From an uncultured Eubacteriales bacterium (lineage in GTDB: Bacteria > Bacillota > Clostridia > Oscillospirales > Acutalibacteraceae), in the NCBI GenBank assembly GCA_900318495.1, contig ONLA01000004.1:50862-114861 (forward strand): 64,000 nucleotides of DNA. The letters are read 5' to 3'. A program made the translations under genes and the position numbers. The notes under the pieces are model-generated. The model made no database searches, had not been told where the DNA came from, and saw only the letters and a list, made by a program, of their open reading frames with translations. Each line of letters begins with the position of its first letter. Within the stretch, counting starts at the first letter, position 1. Shown piece after piece: positions 42,541 through 51,562 of the stretch.

Positions 42541-43274
42541 TGGATCCTGTACTGACAGTTTTATCAAACAGCTTTGGCGGATACTGGTATTGCTGGCTTT
42601 TAACTCCGGTAATCGCCTATCTTCTCGGCAGCATAAACCCTGCGGTTATAGTCACAAAAATTGCCACAAAAGGAAAAAAGGACATCCGCGAGATGGGAAG
42701 CGGTAACGCAGGCTTTACAAATGTTTTGCGTTCGGTTGGCAAGGTGCCGGCTGTTATCACCATTGTGTGTGACGCGCTTAAATGCGTAGCGGCAGCGCTA
42801 ATCGGCGGCTGGCTGTTTTCTTTGATTCCTGTTTCAAATGACTATTGGGGTTACAGCGAGATGGTTGTTAACTGCGGAAAATACCTTGCCGGCATTTTCT
42901 GTATTCTCGGTCATTCGTTTCCTTTGTATTTTCACTTTAAGGGCGGCAAGGGCGTTGTTTCCGCAGCGGCTCTTATGCTCACCGAAGACTGGAGAGTATT
43001 CCTTCTTGTTCTCGGAACCTTCCTTATTCTCTTCCTTATCACAAAAATAATCTCGGTAGGAAGCATCGCCGGCGCCGTGCTTTACGGACCTTACACATTT
43101 ATAGCGACGTTTTTCTTTGACCGGCTGTGTTACACTAACCACATATCAATAGGCTATGTTTGTATTTCTACCGTATCGGCACTGATAATCGGTGTTTTTG
43201 TGACGATAAAGCACAAGGATAATATTAAACGATTGCTTAGAGGCGAAGAAAAGAAAATACACGCTAAAAAATAA
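42540..43274 (+). CDS. plsY: Glycerol-3-phosphate acyltransferase PlsY
   Basis: 244 residues, longer than the ~200 usual, through an N-terminal extension and an insert near 90-110. Transfers acyl from acyl phosphate to glycerol 3-phosphate, the first step of phospholipid synthesis. 'YLLGSINPAVIV', 'DIREMGSGNAGFTNVLRSVGK' near 43, 'LGHSFPLYFHFKGGKGVVSAA' near 122 cover the three conserved loops. Coupled to der; a terminator follows. Confidence 0.93.
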   Translation: MDPVLTVLSNSFGGYWYCWLLTPVIAYLLGSINPAVIVTKIATKGKKDIREMGSGNAGFTNVLRSVGKVPAVITIVCDALKCVAAALIGGWLFSLIPVSNDYWGYSEMVVNCGKYLAGIFCILGHSFPLYFHFKGGKGVVSAAALMLTEDWRVFLLVLGTFLILFLITKIISVGSIAGAVLYGPYTFIATFFFDRLCYTNHISIGYVCISTVSALIIGVFVTIKHKDNIKRLLRGEEKKIHAKK

Positions 43275-43283
43275 TACTTTTAT

Positions 43284-43314
43284 GAGCAGATTTTTTATTA
43301 TCTGCTCTTTTTTT
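43284..43314 (+). terminator. Intrinsic terminator after plsY
   Basis: GAGCAGAT/ATCTGCTC perfect 8-bp stem with seven T. Confidence 0.88.
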
Positions 43315-43333
43315 GCCTTTGCGGCAGTTTTTG

Positions 43334-43362
43334 TTGATAATTGCATAAAACTGTGATATAAT
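43334..43362 (+). promoter_or_regulatory. Promoter of the first SGNH-like gene
   Basis: TTGATA (43334-43339), 17 bases, TATAAT (43357-43362). Confidence 0.75.
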
Positions 43363-43402
43363 ATCAAAGTTTGAAAACAAATCTTCGGGAGAGTTCCGTC
43401 AG

Positions 43403-44542
43403 ATGAAAAGAACACTAAACAGATGCTTAAAGATATTGTCGCTCTTAATTGCGGTGGGTATTTCACTGGGCGTATTGCAGGAATATATACTTTGCAACAG
43501 CGACCATAACCGCGAAAGAGTAAAAGGCTTTTATCTTGAAAAAGACAACTCAATTGACGTGGTTTTTATCGGCGCAAGCGAGGCTTATTCGGATTTTGCG
43601 CCGGGCTACGCTTATGATAATTACGGCTTTACAAGCTATCTTTACGCAACACAGTCAAGCTCTATTCTTACCTGTAAGTACCAGTTGAAAGAGGTGCTCA
43701 AAACTCAGAAGCCTAAGCTAATTGTAATTGAGCTTAACTCTGCGGTCTACGGCAGCGACGTAAGGGTTGTAAAGGAAGCGAATGTACGTCACTATATAGA
43801 TAACATACCGCTCAGCACCGACAAGCTTGAATTTGTTCACAACTACGCTCCAACGGATGAGTGGGAGTATATGTTTCCGATTATTAAATACCATGAAGTA
43901 TGGAAGAATATTCCCGAAAACACAGGGCTTATGGGAACGATTATTGCCGACAGGCTCAGAGGTTCAAATTTCTTAAAAGGAATTAAAAACGAAACCAAGG
44001 TTTACAGCCCCAAGCAAAAGCCGATGAATGAATCACTCAAAAACAAAAACACCAAAGCGCCTCTTACAAAGCTGAGCGAAACTACGCTTCGCGACCTTTT
44101 AAGCTTCTGCAGGCAAAACAAGCTCGATAACGTGGTCTTTGCGCGTTTTCCTCACGCGGTAGTCAAAAAAACAGTATCACGCTTTTCAAGAAGCAACACT
44201 GTTGCCGATATTGTGTCCGAATACGGTTATGATTACCTGAATTTTGAAAAAAACTATGCTCAGGCAGGTATCAACCTGACAAAAGATTTCTTTAATATGG
44301 ATCATCTTAACATTTACGGTCAGCGAAAATTCACCGATTTCTTCAGCAAGCTATTAACTCAGCGTTACGGAATAAAAAAATCCGGGCTTTCTCCGGAGCT
44401 TAAAAAAAGCTGGGAAACCTCGGCAAAATATTATAACGCCTATTACCGGTACAGCGATTCCCTGATAAAACAAGGGATAGACGTTGAGCTTGATGAAGGT
44501 GTTACCGATAATGATGATTTTAAAAAATATTTAAAAAGTTGA
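43403..44542 (+). CDS. Membrane-anchored SGNH/GDSL-like protein, paralog A
   Basis: 379 residues. One N-terminal membrane helix (about 9-28) with the rest outside. 'VVFIGASEAYSDFAPGY' near 53 resembles SGNH block I (Ser as nucleophile in place of GDS), and 'FFNMDHLNIYGQRKFTDFF' near 299 fits the Asp-x-x-His block V. The layout recalls DltD and exopolysaccharide O-acetyl enzymes, so esterification of a surface polymer is a reasonable guess. About half the residues are shared with the gene at 45357. AGAG precedes the ATG. Confidence 0.7.
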   Translation: MKRTLNRCLKILSLLIAVGISLGVLQEYILCNSDHNRERVKGFYLEKDNSIDVVFIGASEAYSDFAPGYAYDNYGFTSYLYATQSSSILTCKYQLKEVLKTQKPKLIVIELNSAVYGSDVRVVKEANVRHYIDNIPLSTDKLEFVHNYAPTDEWEYMFPIIKYHEVWKNIPENTGLMGTIIADRLRGSNFLKGIKNETKVYSPKQKPMNESLKNKNTKAPLTKLSETTLRDLLSFCRQNKLDNVVFARFPHAVVKKTVSRFSRSNTVADIVSEYGYDYLNFEKNYAQAGINLTKDFFNMDHLNIYGQRKFTDFFSKLLTQRYGIKKSGLSPELKKSWETSAKYYNAYYRYSDSLIKQGIDVELDEGVTDNDDFKKYLKS

Positions 44543-44553
44543 TAACTCAATAC

Positions 44554-44578
44554 AGCCGCGTATTTCCGCGGCTTTTTA
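44554..44578 (+). terminator. Intrinsic terminator after paralog A
   Basis: AGCCGCG/CGCGGCT, six-base loop, TTTTTA. Confidence 0.85.
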
Positions 44579-44659
44579 CTTGCCGTTATATATGATTGAC
44601 CGTATTCTAAAAAAATTTGTCAAAAATTAAACAATCTTATTTTTTGTTGACGATATTTA

Positions 44660-44688
44660 TTGATAAAACAGAATCATTGTGATATAAT
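44660..44688 (+). promoter_or_regulatory. Promoter of the lipoprotein gene
   Basis: TTGATA (44660-44665), 17 bases, TATAAT (44683-44688). Confidence 0.75.
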
Positions 44689-44764
44689 TACGGAGTAAGT
44701 ATTTAATTGAAACTAATTATTTGAAACTCAGAATAAACAAAGTTGTTTTGAAAGGAAGTTTATT

Positions 44765-45340
44765 ATGAAAAAGTTTTTCGCAATTACTCTTGCCGCGTTG
44801 ATTCTCACAAGCTCAGCCGCTCTTGCCGGCTGCGGTTCGTCCGGAGATTCAAAAACAAGCACAACCACCGCCGCGCAGTCAAGCGAGGCAAAGTCAGATA
44901 ACAGCAGTAAAAATACTCCTGCCTCTGACGGCGCGTTTTCCGAGTCAGACCTTGTTGCAAAAATCAACGGCAAAGATATTGAACTCGGAGAGAACATTGA
45001 TTCCGCGCTCGCAAAGCTCGGAGAAGCAAAAAATGTAACCTCAGAGCTTAGCTGCCGCGGAGAAGGCGAAGACAAAACCTATGAGTATGACGGCTTTAAT
45101 GTTTACACTGTTCCTTTTGACGGAGTTGACAAGGTAACCGCAATTACAATTACCTCAGGTATCAGCACACCCAAGGGAATAAGCATCGGCGACACAGAAG
45201 CAAAGGTAGTTGAAAAGTACGGCAGCGGATTTAAGAAAATCGGAAAGTTCATCAGCTATTCAATTGACGACAAGTCGCTTCAGTTCTTTATGAAAGACGA
45301 TAAGGTAACGGAGATTGACTATAACTACGACGTAATGTAA
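44765..45340 (+). CDS. Lipoprotein of unknown function
   Basis: 191 residues. Lipobox 'LAGC' at about 19-22, a Ser/Thr/Lys-rich spacer to 60, then a compact domain with 'LVAKINGKDIELGENIDSAL' and 'KGISIGDTEAKVVEKYGSGFKKIG' in pieces, a pair of similar alpha-beta units like those in other Firmicute lipoproteins annotated only as hypothetical. AAAGGAAG precedes the ATG. Its stop is 16 bases before SGNH paralog B, so the pair is probably one transcript and may work together at the membrane. Confidence 0.75.
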   Translation: MKKFFAITLAALILTSSAALAGCGSSGDSKTSTTTAAQSSEAKSDNSSKNTPASDGAFSESDLVAKINGKDIELGENIDSALAKLGEAKNVTSELSCRGEGEDKTYEYDGFNVYTVPFDGVDKVTAITITSGISTPKGISIGDTEAKVVEKYGSGFKKIGKFISYSIDDKSLQFFMKDDKVTEIDYNYDVM

Positions 45341-45356
45341 TTTTCGGGAGCATAAA

Positions 45357-46505
45357 ATGCGTGCAAAAACAGTAATAAAACAATCGGTAAAGGTTTTATC
45401 GCTTTTTATTGCGGTAATTATTTCCGCCTGTGTTTTGCAGGAGTTTGTTCTGTGTAACGCTGACCACAACCGCGAACGCATTAAAGGCTTTGATTTGGAA
45501 AACAAGAATTCTCTTGATGTAGTTTTCATGGGAGCCAGCGAAGTATATTCAGACCTTGCTCCCGGGTACGCGTATAAAAATTACGGCTATACAAGTTATC
45601 TTTACGCCTCACAGGCAAGCTCGATAATGAGCTACAAATTTCAGCTTCAGGAGCTTTTAAAAAAACAAAATCCAAAGCTGATTGTAATTGAGCTGAATTC
45701 CGCGGTTTACGCTAACGACGATAATGTTACCAAAGAAGAAAATGTACGCAACTACGTTGACAATACTCACCTCAGCTTTGAAAAAGTAGATTTTGTGAAC
45801 AGCTACACCGACAAAAACCGTGTGGAATTCTTTTTCCCTATAATTAAATATCACGACGCATGGAAAAGCCTCGGCGAAAATATGGGTATGATTTCAACAA
45901 TAGCAGCCAACCGCTTCCGCGGTTATAATTACCTAAAGGGAATGATGAACCAAACCGTTATTTTCCACTCCTCGCAGAGAACAATGAATGAATTTCTTGC
46001 CGACGCCAATGACAAAAAGCCGTTAACAGAGCTTTCCGAGCAAAAACTCAGGGAACTGCTGCAGTTTTGTAAGGATAATAACTTAAAAAATGTGGTGTTC
46101 GCCAGATTTCCGCATATCGTGGTAAGAAGAACCTACGACCGCTGCGAAAGAAGCAATATGGTTGAACAGATTGTTTCGGAATACGGCTTTGATTATCTTA
46201 ATTTTGAAAAAAATGACGAAGGTATAAGCATCGATTACAATAACGATTTCTATAATCTCGATCATTTTAATGTCTACGGACAAAAGAAATTTACCGACTA
46301 CATAAGTAGATATATCCGTGATAAATACGGTGTAACAGGCTCAACGCTTAGTGATTCACTGAAAAAGGAATGGGAAACCGCGTCTGATTATTATGACGCT
46401 TACTACAATTACAGCGACGCGTTAATCCGGGAAAACAAACAAAAAGAGCTTGATGAAAGTATTGTTAACAATCCCGAGTTCAAACAATACATAAAAGAGA
46501 GTTAA
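45357..46505 (+). CDS. Membrane-anchored SGNH/GDSL-like protein, paralog B
   Basis: 382 residues, same plan as paralog A: N-terminal helix (about 9-28), 'VVFMGASEVYSDLAPGY' near 54, 'VIELNSAVYANDD', 'VVFARFPHIVVRRTYDRCERSN' and 'FYNLDHFNVYGQKKFTDYI' near 300. Start ATG after GGGAG. High similarity to paralog A over the whole length points to duplication with the lipoprotein gene between them. No terminator with a clear T tract is seen after the stop. Confidence 0.72.
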   Translation: MRAKTVIKQSVKVLSLFIAVIISACVLQEFVLCNADHNRERIKGFDLENKNSLDVVFMGASEVYSDLAPGYAYKNYGYTSYLYASQASSIMSYKFQLQELLKKQNPKLIVIELNSAVYANDDNVTKEENVRNYVDNTHLSFEKVDFVNSYTDKNRVEFFFPIIKYHDAWKSLGENMGMISTIAANRFRGYNYLKGMMNQTVIFHSSQRTMNEFLADANDKKPLTELSEQKLRELLQFCKDNNLKNVVFARFPHIVVRRTYDRCERSNMVEQIVSEYGFDYLNFEKNDEGISIDYNNDFYNLDHFNVYGQKKFTDYISRYIRDKYGVTGSTLSDSLKKEWETASDYYDAYYNYSDALIRENKQKELDESIVNNPEFKQYIKES

Positions 46506-46522
46506 ATCTATAAGTAAAACTA

Positions 46523-46551
46523 TTGATTTTTCCAAAATTTAGATGTACAAT
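46523..46551 (+). promoter_or_regulatory. Promoter of the HIT-to-rnmV cluster
   Basis: TTGATT (46523-46528), 17 bases, TACAAT (46546-46551). A 6-bp hairpin (CCTCAT/ATGAGG, 46570-46588) sits in the leader. Confidence 0.6.
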
Positions 46552-46626
46552 ATTACTGTTAAGGCAACACCTCATAATTCAGATGAGGCTTGCGTAAAGT
46601 AAAAATATTTGATAGGGGATAAATTA

Positions 46627-46968
46627 ATGGACGACTGTGTTTTTTGCAAAATAATAGACGGTTCAATTCCGTCAAAAAAAGTATATGAGGACGAGCAAAT
46701 TATCGCGTTTCACGATCTTGATCCGCAGGCTCCCGTGCATGTTCTCGTTGTACCGAAACAGCACATCTGCTGCGCGGACAAAATTGACGAAAGTAACGCC
46801 GGTGTAATAGCGCACATTTTTACCAAAATTCCTCAGATAGCCAAATCGCTTGGACTTGAAAACGGCTACCGCATTGTTAACAACTGCGGTGAACACGCTT
46901 GTCAAAGCGTAAAGCACATACATTTCCACTTGCTCGGCGGTACACAACTCGGCGGCAGAATGGCATAA
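46627..46968 (+). CDS. HIT-family nucleotide hydrolase (HinT-like)
   Basis: 113 residues. 'DCVFCKIIDGSIPSKKVYEDEQIIAFHDLDPQAPVHVLVVPK' (in pieces) and the catalytic triad 'HIHFHLLGG' near 98 are HinT. These hydrolyse nucleoside phosphoramidates such as lysyl-AMP. ATG 46627 is chosen, eight bases after AGGGG; the open frame begins six codons earlier at a TTG that overlaps this site. First gene of a run reaching rnmV with gaps of 3-16 bases. Confidence 0.94.
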   Translation: MDDCVFCKIIDGSIPSKKVYEDEQIIAFHDLDPQAPVHVLVVPKQHICCADKIDESNAGVIAHIFTKIPQIAKSLGLENGYRIVNNCGEHACQSVKHIHFHLLGGTQLGGRMA

Positions 46969-46978
46969 GGAGGACAAA

Positions 46979-47515
46979 ATGGACACATACCATATTAACA
47001 TTGCGGGCGTTGAACGCGAACTAAAGCTTTATCCTGTAGATGAACACTTAAGCATTGCCGCTTTTATTATGTTCGGCGATGTAGAGGTAACCGAAAAAGC
47101 GGCAACTGAGCTTTTAAAGCGTTGTCCCGAACATGATGTAGTAGTTTCAGCGGAGGCAAAGGGTATTCCTCTCGGATACGAAATGGCGCGTCAGGGATGC
47201 CGTGAGTACGTAATCGCACGCAAAAGCGTAAAGGTTTATATGCGCAACTGCACTGAGGTTACCGTTAACTCAATTACCACTGCAAACGAACAAAAGTTAT
47301 ATCTTGGCGATGACGAGGCTGAGTATCTTAAGGGTAAACGTGTCCTTATTGTTGATGATGTTGTTTCTACAGGTGAAAGCCTGCTGGCTCTTGAAGAGCT
47401 TATGAAAAAATGCGAGGCTAATGTTGTAGGAAAAGCATGTGTTCTTGCCGAAGGAGACGCTAAAAACAGGAATGATATTATTTTCCTCGAACCCCTTCCG
47501 CTTTTTACAAAATAA
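46979..47515 (+). CDS. Adenine phosphoribosyltransferase-like protein
   Basis: 178 residues, type I PRTase. The PRPP loop 'VLIVDDVVSTGESLLALEEL' near 122 and 'VSAEAKGIPLGYEMARQG' near 57 are typical of Apt, which salvages adenine to AMP. It differs from housekeeping Apt in its N-terminal hood, so the base specificity is uncertain; Apt-like regulators such as those named PhosphoRibosyltransferase-domain proteins are alternatives. AGGAGG precedes the ATG. Confidence 0.85.
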   Translation: MDTYHINIAGVERELKLYPVDEHLSIAAFIMFGDVEVTEKAATELLKRCPEHDVVVSAEAKGIPLGYEMARQGCREYVIARKSVKVYMRNCTEVTVNSITTANEQKLYLGDDEAEYLKGKRVLIVDDVVSTGESLLALEELMKKCEANVVGKACVLAEGDAKNRNDIIFLEPLPLFTK

Positions 47516-47531
47516 TTAACGGAGAATAAAA

Positions 47532-49769
47532 ATGAAACGGCTGTTTGGATTGATTGGATTAGTTTACCTTTTCACCCTTGCAGCCGTGTTTTATTTTAAT
47601 TTATCAACTGTTATTATCTTCTTATCCTTTTCGGTAATTATCGCGGCATTAATTATAAAGCTTATTAAACATAATTTCAAATGCCTTTTGCTGTTAATTG
47701 CTTTGCCGTTATCTGCGTTGGCGGCAATTTTATCTTTATTTCTTTATCAGAATATTGTATATAAGCCTGTAGTTGAAAAATATTCTAATAAAGAAATAAA
47801 TTTTACAGCTTACGTTGCTGATGAACCTGTGATTACAGGAAAATCAGTCAGTTATGTACTTGCAGTTGATTCCGCTGACGGAGAAAAAGCTGATATAAAA
47901 ATATTACTCAAAACTTACCGTGAGCTCAACATTGATGAATTTGACAAAGTAACCGGCAGCGCTGTTATGTCAGACGCCGTTTCCGGTTACCTAAAAAGCG
48001 AGGGTGTTTTTCTTTGTGCTGATACCACCGTAGATTTTAAAGTTGACAAAACAGGGGAAACTCACATTAATCCGTATACTTTTATTGTGGAACTGCGAAA
48101 ATGGATTAAATCCGTATTAAACACATACTTTAACGGCAGCGAGCTCGGGATGGTATACGCGATAACTCTCGGTGAAAAATCCGCTTTGCCCAAAGCCGTA
48201 AGAAACGCCTTCGCTTCAACAGGCGCGTCTTATCTTATAGTAGTATCGGGAATGCACCTGACATTTGCGCTGTCTGTGTTCACTCTGATATCCAAAAAAT
48301 TCGGAATGAGACTTCCGCTGCTAATAATCTGCTATATCTTTATAATTCTTTATGTTGCGGTAACAGGCTTTGCTCCGCCGGTAATCAGAGCAGGAATAAT
48401 GCAGATTATTGTCCTCGGCGGAAGCTTTACGCGGAGGCAGCACGACAGTATCAATTCTCTGGGAATTGCCGCGCTCGCTCTTACAATAGGAAATCCTTTT
48501 TCCGTGGGCAACATAGGCATAATCCTGTCATTCACTGCGACACTCGGAATCTTACTGTGGGCTAACCAGATCAGTTATGCTATAACACGGATAATTCGAT
48601 TGGATAGGCTTAACAAAAAGGTTTTTGATATGAAGAAAAGCGGCAAATCCCCTAAGCTTTATCTGTTTTTATCGTTGCTTTTAAAAATCCCGAACTTTAT
48701 AATATCCCTGTTTTCAATCTCTGTTTCGGCAGCAGTTTGGGTTATGCCTGTTTCGGCAATGGCGTTTGGCAAAATATCGGTTCTTATCGTGCTGTTGTCG
48801 CTCATCGCCGAACCGCTTGCTGCCATTATTCTGTGGTGCGCTTTGCTGACAGTTGTCCTGTCACTTATTCCTTTTGTTCCGGGTATTATTGCGTTGGCAG
48901 GGACAATCTGCTGTAAATGGCTAATGAGTTCCGTGATGTTTTTCTCAAAGCTGCCGTTTTCAAGTTTAAACGCCGACAAGCCATATATTTACATCTGGCT
49001 TGCCGCAACCGCTTTGTTTGCCGTTTTTGGTTATATTATGTGGTATTACAGAAAAAATGGCGCGTTTTATCCGTTCTGTGTAATTTTTCTTTCCGCTTTA
49101 ACATTGCTGTCCGGATATACGGTAACATGGCTGTTCCGTGATAAAAATTGTTATCTTACAATATTCAACGACGGCGGCGGAATAACTGCCGGCGTAAGAC
49201 AGGAACGTTATTTTTCTCTTTTAAGCTGCGGAGGAAGTCTTAAAAATTACAGCGCAAACTTAAAAGCAATGAATACAGATTCCGGCAAAATTGATATGCT
49301 TGTAATCCCACGGCAGACGCGGAATTATACCGGTTTATTTTCCGATTTCAGCTCTGAATTTGACGTTAATAAAGTTTTCGTGTATGATAATACCGTATCT
49401 GAATCCAAATTCGACTATGAAGAATCAACGCCGTTCCCCGAAAACAGCACATTTTCTCTAAAACTTAATCCGACTGTAACCGACAGGGTTTTCGCTTCCG
49501 ACAGCTTCGCGTGCCAGTATATATACTCAAAAAGCAAAACCGTTCTTTTTCTGACAGCAGGAAGCGATATATCCAAGCTTCCCGAGGAACTCAGAACAGC
49601 GAATTATATTATTTCCGCTACCGCGCCAAAGCACGCGGAATTGCTTTCCTGTGATACGCTGTACTTTTTAGGGGACGAAAACAGTCTTAAAAAGCACACC
49701 AAAGAGTTTGATGAAGCAGCCGAAAATACTATTATAGCCAAGAATCAAACTATAACGATAAAAATGTAA
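47532..49769 (+). CDS. comEC: ComEC/Rec2-type DNA uptake channel
   Basis: 745 residues. An N-terminal membrane part with an OB-like external domain (about 75-170, 'NKEINFTAYVADEPVITGKSV'), then the Competence domain with 'AITLGEKSALPKAVRNAFASTGASYLIVVSGMHLTFALSVF' (in pieces) near 205-250 and 'GFAPPVIRAGIMQIIVL'. The C-terminal region (570-745) begins 'YLTIFNDGGGITAGV', the position of the metallo-beta-lactamase domain, but the HxHxDH metal motif is absent, so the nuclease half looks inactive. Conducts single-stranded DNA inwards in competent cells. No comEA or other late-competence genes are in the window. GGAGA precedes the ATG. Confidence 0.9.
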   Translation: MKRLFGLIGLVYLFTLAAVFYFNLSTVIIFLSFSVIIAALIIKLIKHNFKCLLLLIALPLSALAAILSLFLYQNIVYKPVVEKYSNKEINFTAYVADEPVITGKSVSYVLAVDSADGEKADIKILLKTYRELNIDEFDKVTGSAVMSDAVSGYLKSEGVFLCADTTVDFKVDKTGETHINPYTFIVELRKWIKSVLNTYFNGSELGMVYAITLGEKSALPKAVRNAFASTGASYLIVVSGMHLTFALSVFTLISKKFGMRLPLLIICYIFIILYVAVTGFAPPVIRAGIMQIIVLGGSFTRRQHDSINSLGIAALALTIGNPFSVGNIGIILSFTATLGILLWANQISYAITRIIRLDRLNKKVFDMKKSGKSPKLYLFLSLLLKIPNFIISLFSISVSAAVWVMPVSAMAFGKISVLIVLLSLIAEPLAAIILWCALLTVVLSLIPFVPGIIALAGTICCKWLMSSVMFFSKLPFSSLNADKPYIYIWLAATALFAVFGYIMWYYRKNGAFYPFCVIFLSALTLLSGYTVTWLFRDKNCYLTIFNDGGGITAGVRQERYFSLLSCGGSLKNYSANLKAMNTDSGKIDMLVIPRQTRNYTGLFSDFSSEFDVNKVFVYDNTVSESKFDYEESTPFPENSTFSLKLNPTVTDRVFASDSFACQYIYSKSKTVLFLTAGSDISKLPEELRTANYIISATAPKHAELLSCDTLYFLGDENSLKKHTKEFDEAAENTIIAKNQTITIKM

Positions 49770-49780
49770 AGGAGTACTCT

Positions 49781-50824
49781 ATGCCGAAAATTACTGAGGC
49801 AGAACTAAAAAAACATATTAAACAAAAAAATTTTTCACCGGTTTATGTAATATACGGCACAGAGCAAATGTTCATTAAGCGTTACACAGAAATGCTAACC
49901 GAAGCTGTTGCCGGGAAAAATCCATCCGACTTTAATTTTCACAGCTTTTCGGGTAATATAAATCTCGACGAGCTTGCGGCGTCGGTACAAATTGTGCCGT
50001 TTATGAGCGAACATAACTGCGTACTTTTAACCGATATTTTTCTCGATTCAATGACGGCAGATGAGATTGACCGATTAAAAACAATACTCGCGCAGAAAAT
50101 AAGCGGAACGGTAATTATAATTTCAATGCCGTCGTATATACCCAAAAAGAACACGGCAGCGTTAACGTCAATAATCAAAAAAGCTGAAAAAAACGGCTCT
50201 GTTTGCAAATTTGAGCAGCTCGACCAAAACACACTTGAGCGGTATATCGCAAAATGGGCTAATCAAAACGGAAAACTTATCTCACATATTAACGCCTCAA
50301 AGCTTATCGGCTATTGCGGAAGCGACTTGAATCTCCTTAAAAACGAAGTGGATAAAATTTCGGCTTACGCAAAGGGAGAAGAAATCACACTTGACGACAT
50401 ACAAAAGCTTGCGTCTGTTAATCTTGAAACAAGGATTTTCACATTATCCGACGCTGTAATCAACGGGCAGGGAGACAAGGCGTTTCAAACCTTAGACCGC
50501 CTGTTTTACCAAAAGGAAGAACCCGTAATGATGCTGTATGTGCTTTCCAATTCATTTATTGACGCCTACAGAATCAGAGTCGCGGACGAATGCGGGGTTA
50601 CCCAACAACAGGCAGCCGCTGAGTTTGATTATAAAAAACGCGCGTTCGCTCTAAAAAACGCCCGCCGTTCAACCTCGCACGTAAGTACCGAGGCGCTCAG
50701 AAAATGCCTTGACGCGCTGCTTGAAGCTGATATAAGCTTTAAATCCGTTTCGGTTAACCCCAGACTTTATCTTGAACAATTAATCGCGAGACTGCTGATT
50801 ATAGCTCAGGAGGGAAGAGTTTGA
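49781..50824 (+). CDS. holA: DNA polymerase III subunit delta
   Basis: 347 residues. Opens and loads the beta clamp. 'FSPVYVIYGTEQMFIKRYTEMLTEAV' (in pieces) at the N-terminus, 'LVLL'-type beta strands and 'YIAKWANQNGKLISHINASKLIGYCGSDLNLLKNEVDKIS' near 165-200 match HolA/YqeN. AAGGAG precedes the ATG. Follows comEC by 11 bases, the same order as in Bacillus (comEC-holA). Its TGA overlaps the ATG of rnmV. Confidence 0.93.
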   Translation: MPKITEAELKKHIKQKNFSPVYVIYGTEQMFIKRYTEMLTEAVAGKNPSDFNFHSFSGNINLDELAASVQIVPFMSEHNCVLLTDIFLDSMTADEIDRLKTILAQKISGTVIIISMPSYIPKKNTAALTSIIKKAEKNGSVCKFEQLDQNTLERYIAKWANQNGKLISHINASKLIGYCGSDLNLLKNEVDKISAYAKGEEITLDDIQKLASVNLETRIFTLSDAVINGQGDKAFQTLDRLFYQKEEPVMMLYVLSNSFIDAYRIRVADECGVTQQQAAAEFDYKKRAFALKNARRSTSHVSTEALRKCLDALLEADISFKSVSVNPRLYLEQLIARLLIIAQEGRV

Positions 50825-51420
50825 TGCTGAAAATAAAAGAAGCCGTTATTGTTGAAGGCAGGTACGATAAAATTAAGCTGAGCGGCATAATCGACGCGCC
50901 TATAATAGAAACTAACGGCTTCCGTATTTTTAAGGACAGGGAAAAACAAAGTCTTATCCGCCAAATCGCCAAAACACGCGGAATACTTGTATTTACCGAC
51001 AGCGACGGAGCCGGATTTGTGATTCGCAACTTCCTTAAAGGCGCTGTTTCCGAAGGTCAAATAAAGCATTGCTACATTCCTCAAATTGAAGGCAAGGAAA
51101 AACGCAAGCCTCAAAAAAGCAAGGAGGGCTTGCTCGGCGTTGAAGGCGTTACTGATGAAGTTATTATCAACGCGATAAAAAAAAGCGGTGCAGTAATCAT
51201 AGGGAAGGATGCTCCGGTTCAGTCCAAGATAACCAAGGCTGACTTATACTCACTCGGTCTCACAGGTACCGAAAACTCCTCAAAGCTGAGGCTCGCGCTG
51301 CTGAAAAAGCTTGGTATGCCGTCTTATTTGAGCACAAACGCTTTGCTGACTGCTTTAAACTGTTTATATTCCTTTGAAGAATTAAAATCGCTTATCGGAG
51401 AATTTTATACTAATTCCTGA
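50824..51420 (+). CDS. rnmV: Ribonuclease M5
   Basis: 198 residues. A Toprim nuclease that trims 5S rRNA precursors. 'EAVIVEGRYDKIKLSGI' (catalytic Glu), 'GILVFTDSDGAGFVIRN' (DxD) and 'EGLLGVEGVTDEVIINAI' are the Toprim and M5 signatures. ATG 50824 after GGAGGG is preferred over the TTG one codon earlier. The last four residues (YTNS) and the TGA are provided by a MITE-like element that starts at 51407, so the natural C-terminus has been replaced or extended. Confidence 0.9.
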   Translation: MLKIKEAVIVEGRYDKIKLSGIIDAPIIETNGFRIFKDREKQSLIRQIAKTRGILVFTDSDGAGFVIRNFLKGAVSEGQIKHCYIPQIEGKEKRKPQKSKEGLLGVEGVTDEVIINAIKKSGAVIIGKDAPVQSKITKADLYSLGLTGTENSSKLRLALLKKLGMPSYLSTNALLTALNCLYSFEELKSLIGEFYTNS

Positions 51421-51515
51421 TAGAAAGTAGACTTATATTTTGCGAGGATATTTTTCGCAAGACAAGGCGAAGGACGCGGCAAGGCTGGCGCCTTGCAAGG
51501 ATTAGGTATTAGTAT
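51407..51515 (+). mobile_element. MITE-like element, copy 2 (109 bp, internal deletion)
   Basis: Same left end as copies 1 and 3, but the interior between the GCAAGGC hairpin and the right repeat is missing (junction near 51499-51501), which leaves only 15 bases of the right repeat (ATTAGGTATTAGTAT). It overlaps the last codons of rnmV and lies just before a terminator. Confidence 0.8.
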
Positions 51516-51529
51516 TAATTCTATAAAAG

Positions 51530-51562
51530 AACAACCCGGCTTGATTAAGCCGGGTTGTTTTT
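51530..51562. terminator. Bidirectional terminator between rnmV and the transporter gene
   Basis: Thirteen perfect pairs (51530-51542 with 51547-51559) around GATT, A- and T-rich on the two sides. Confidence 0.9.
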
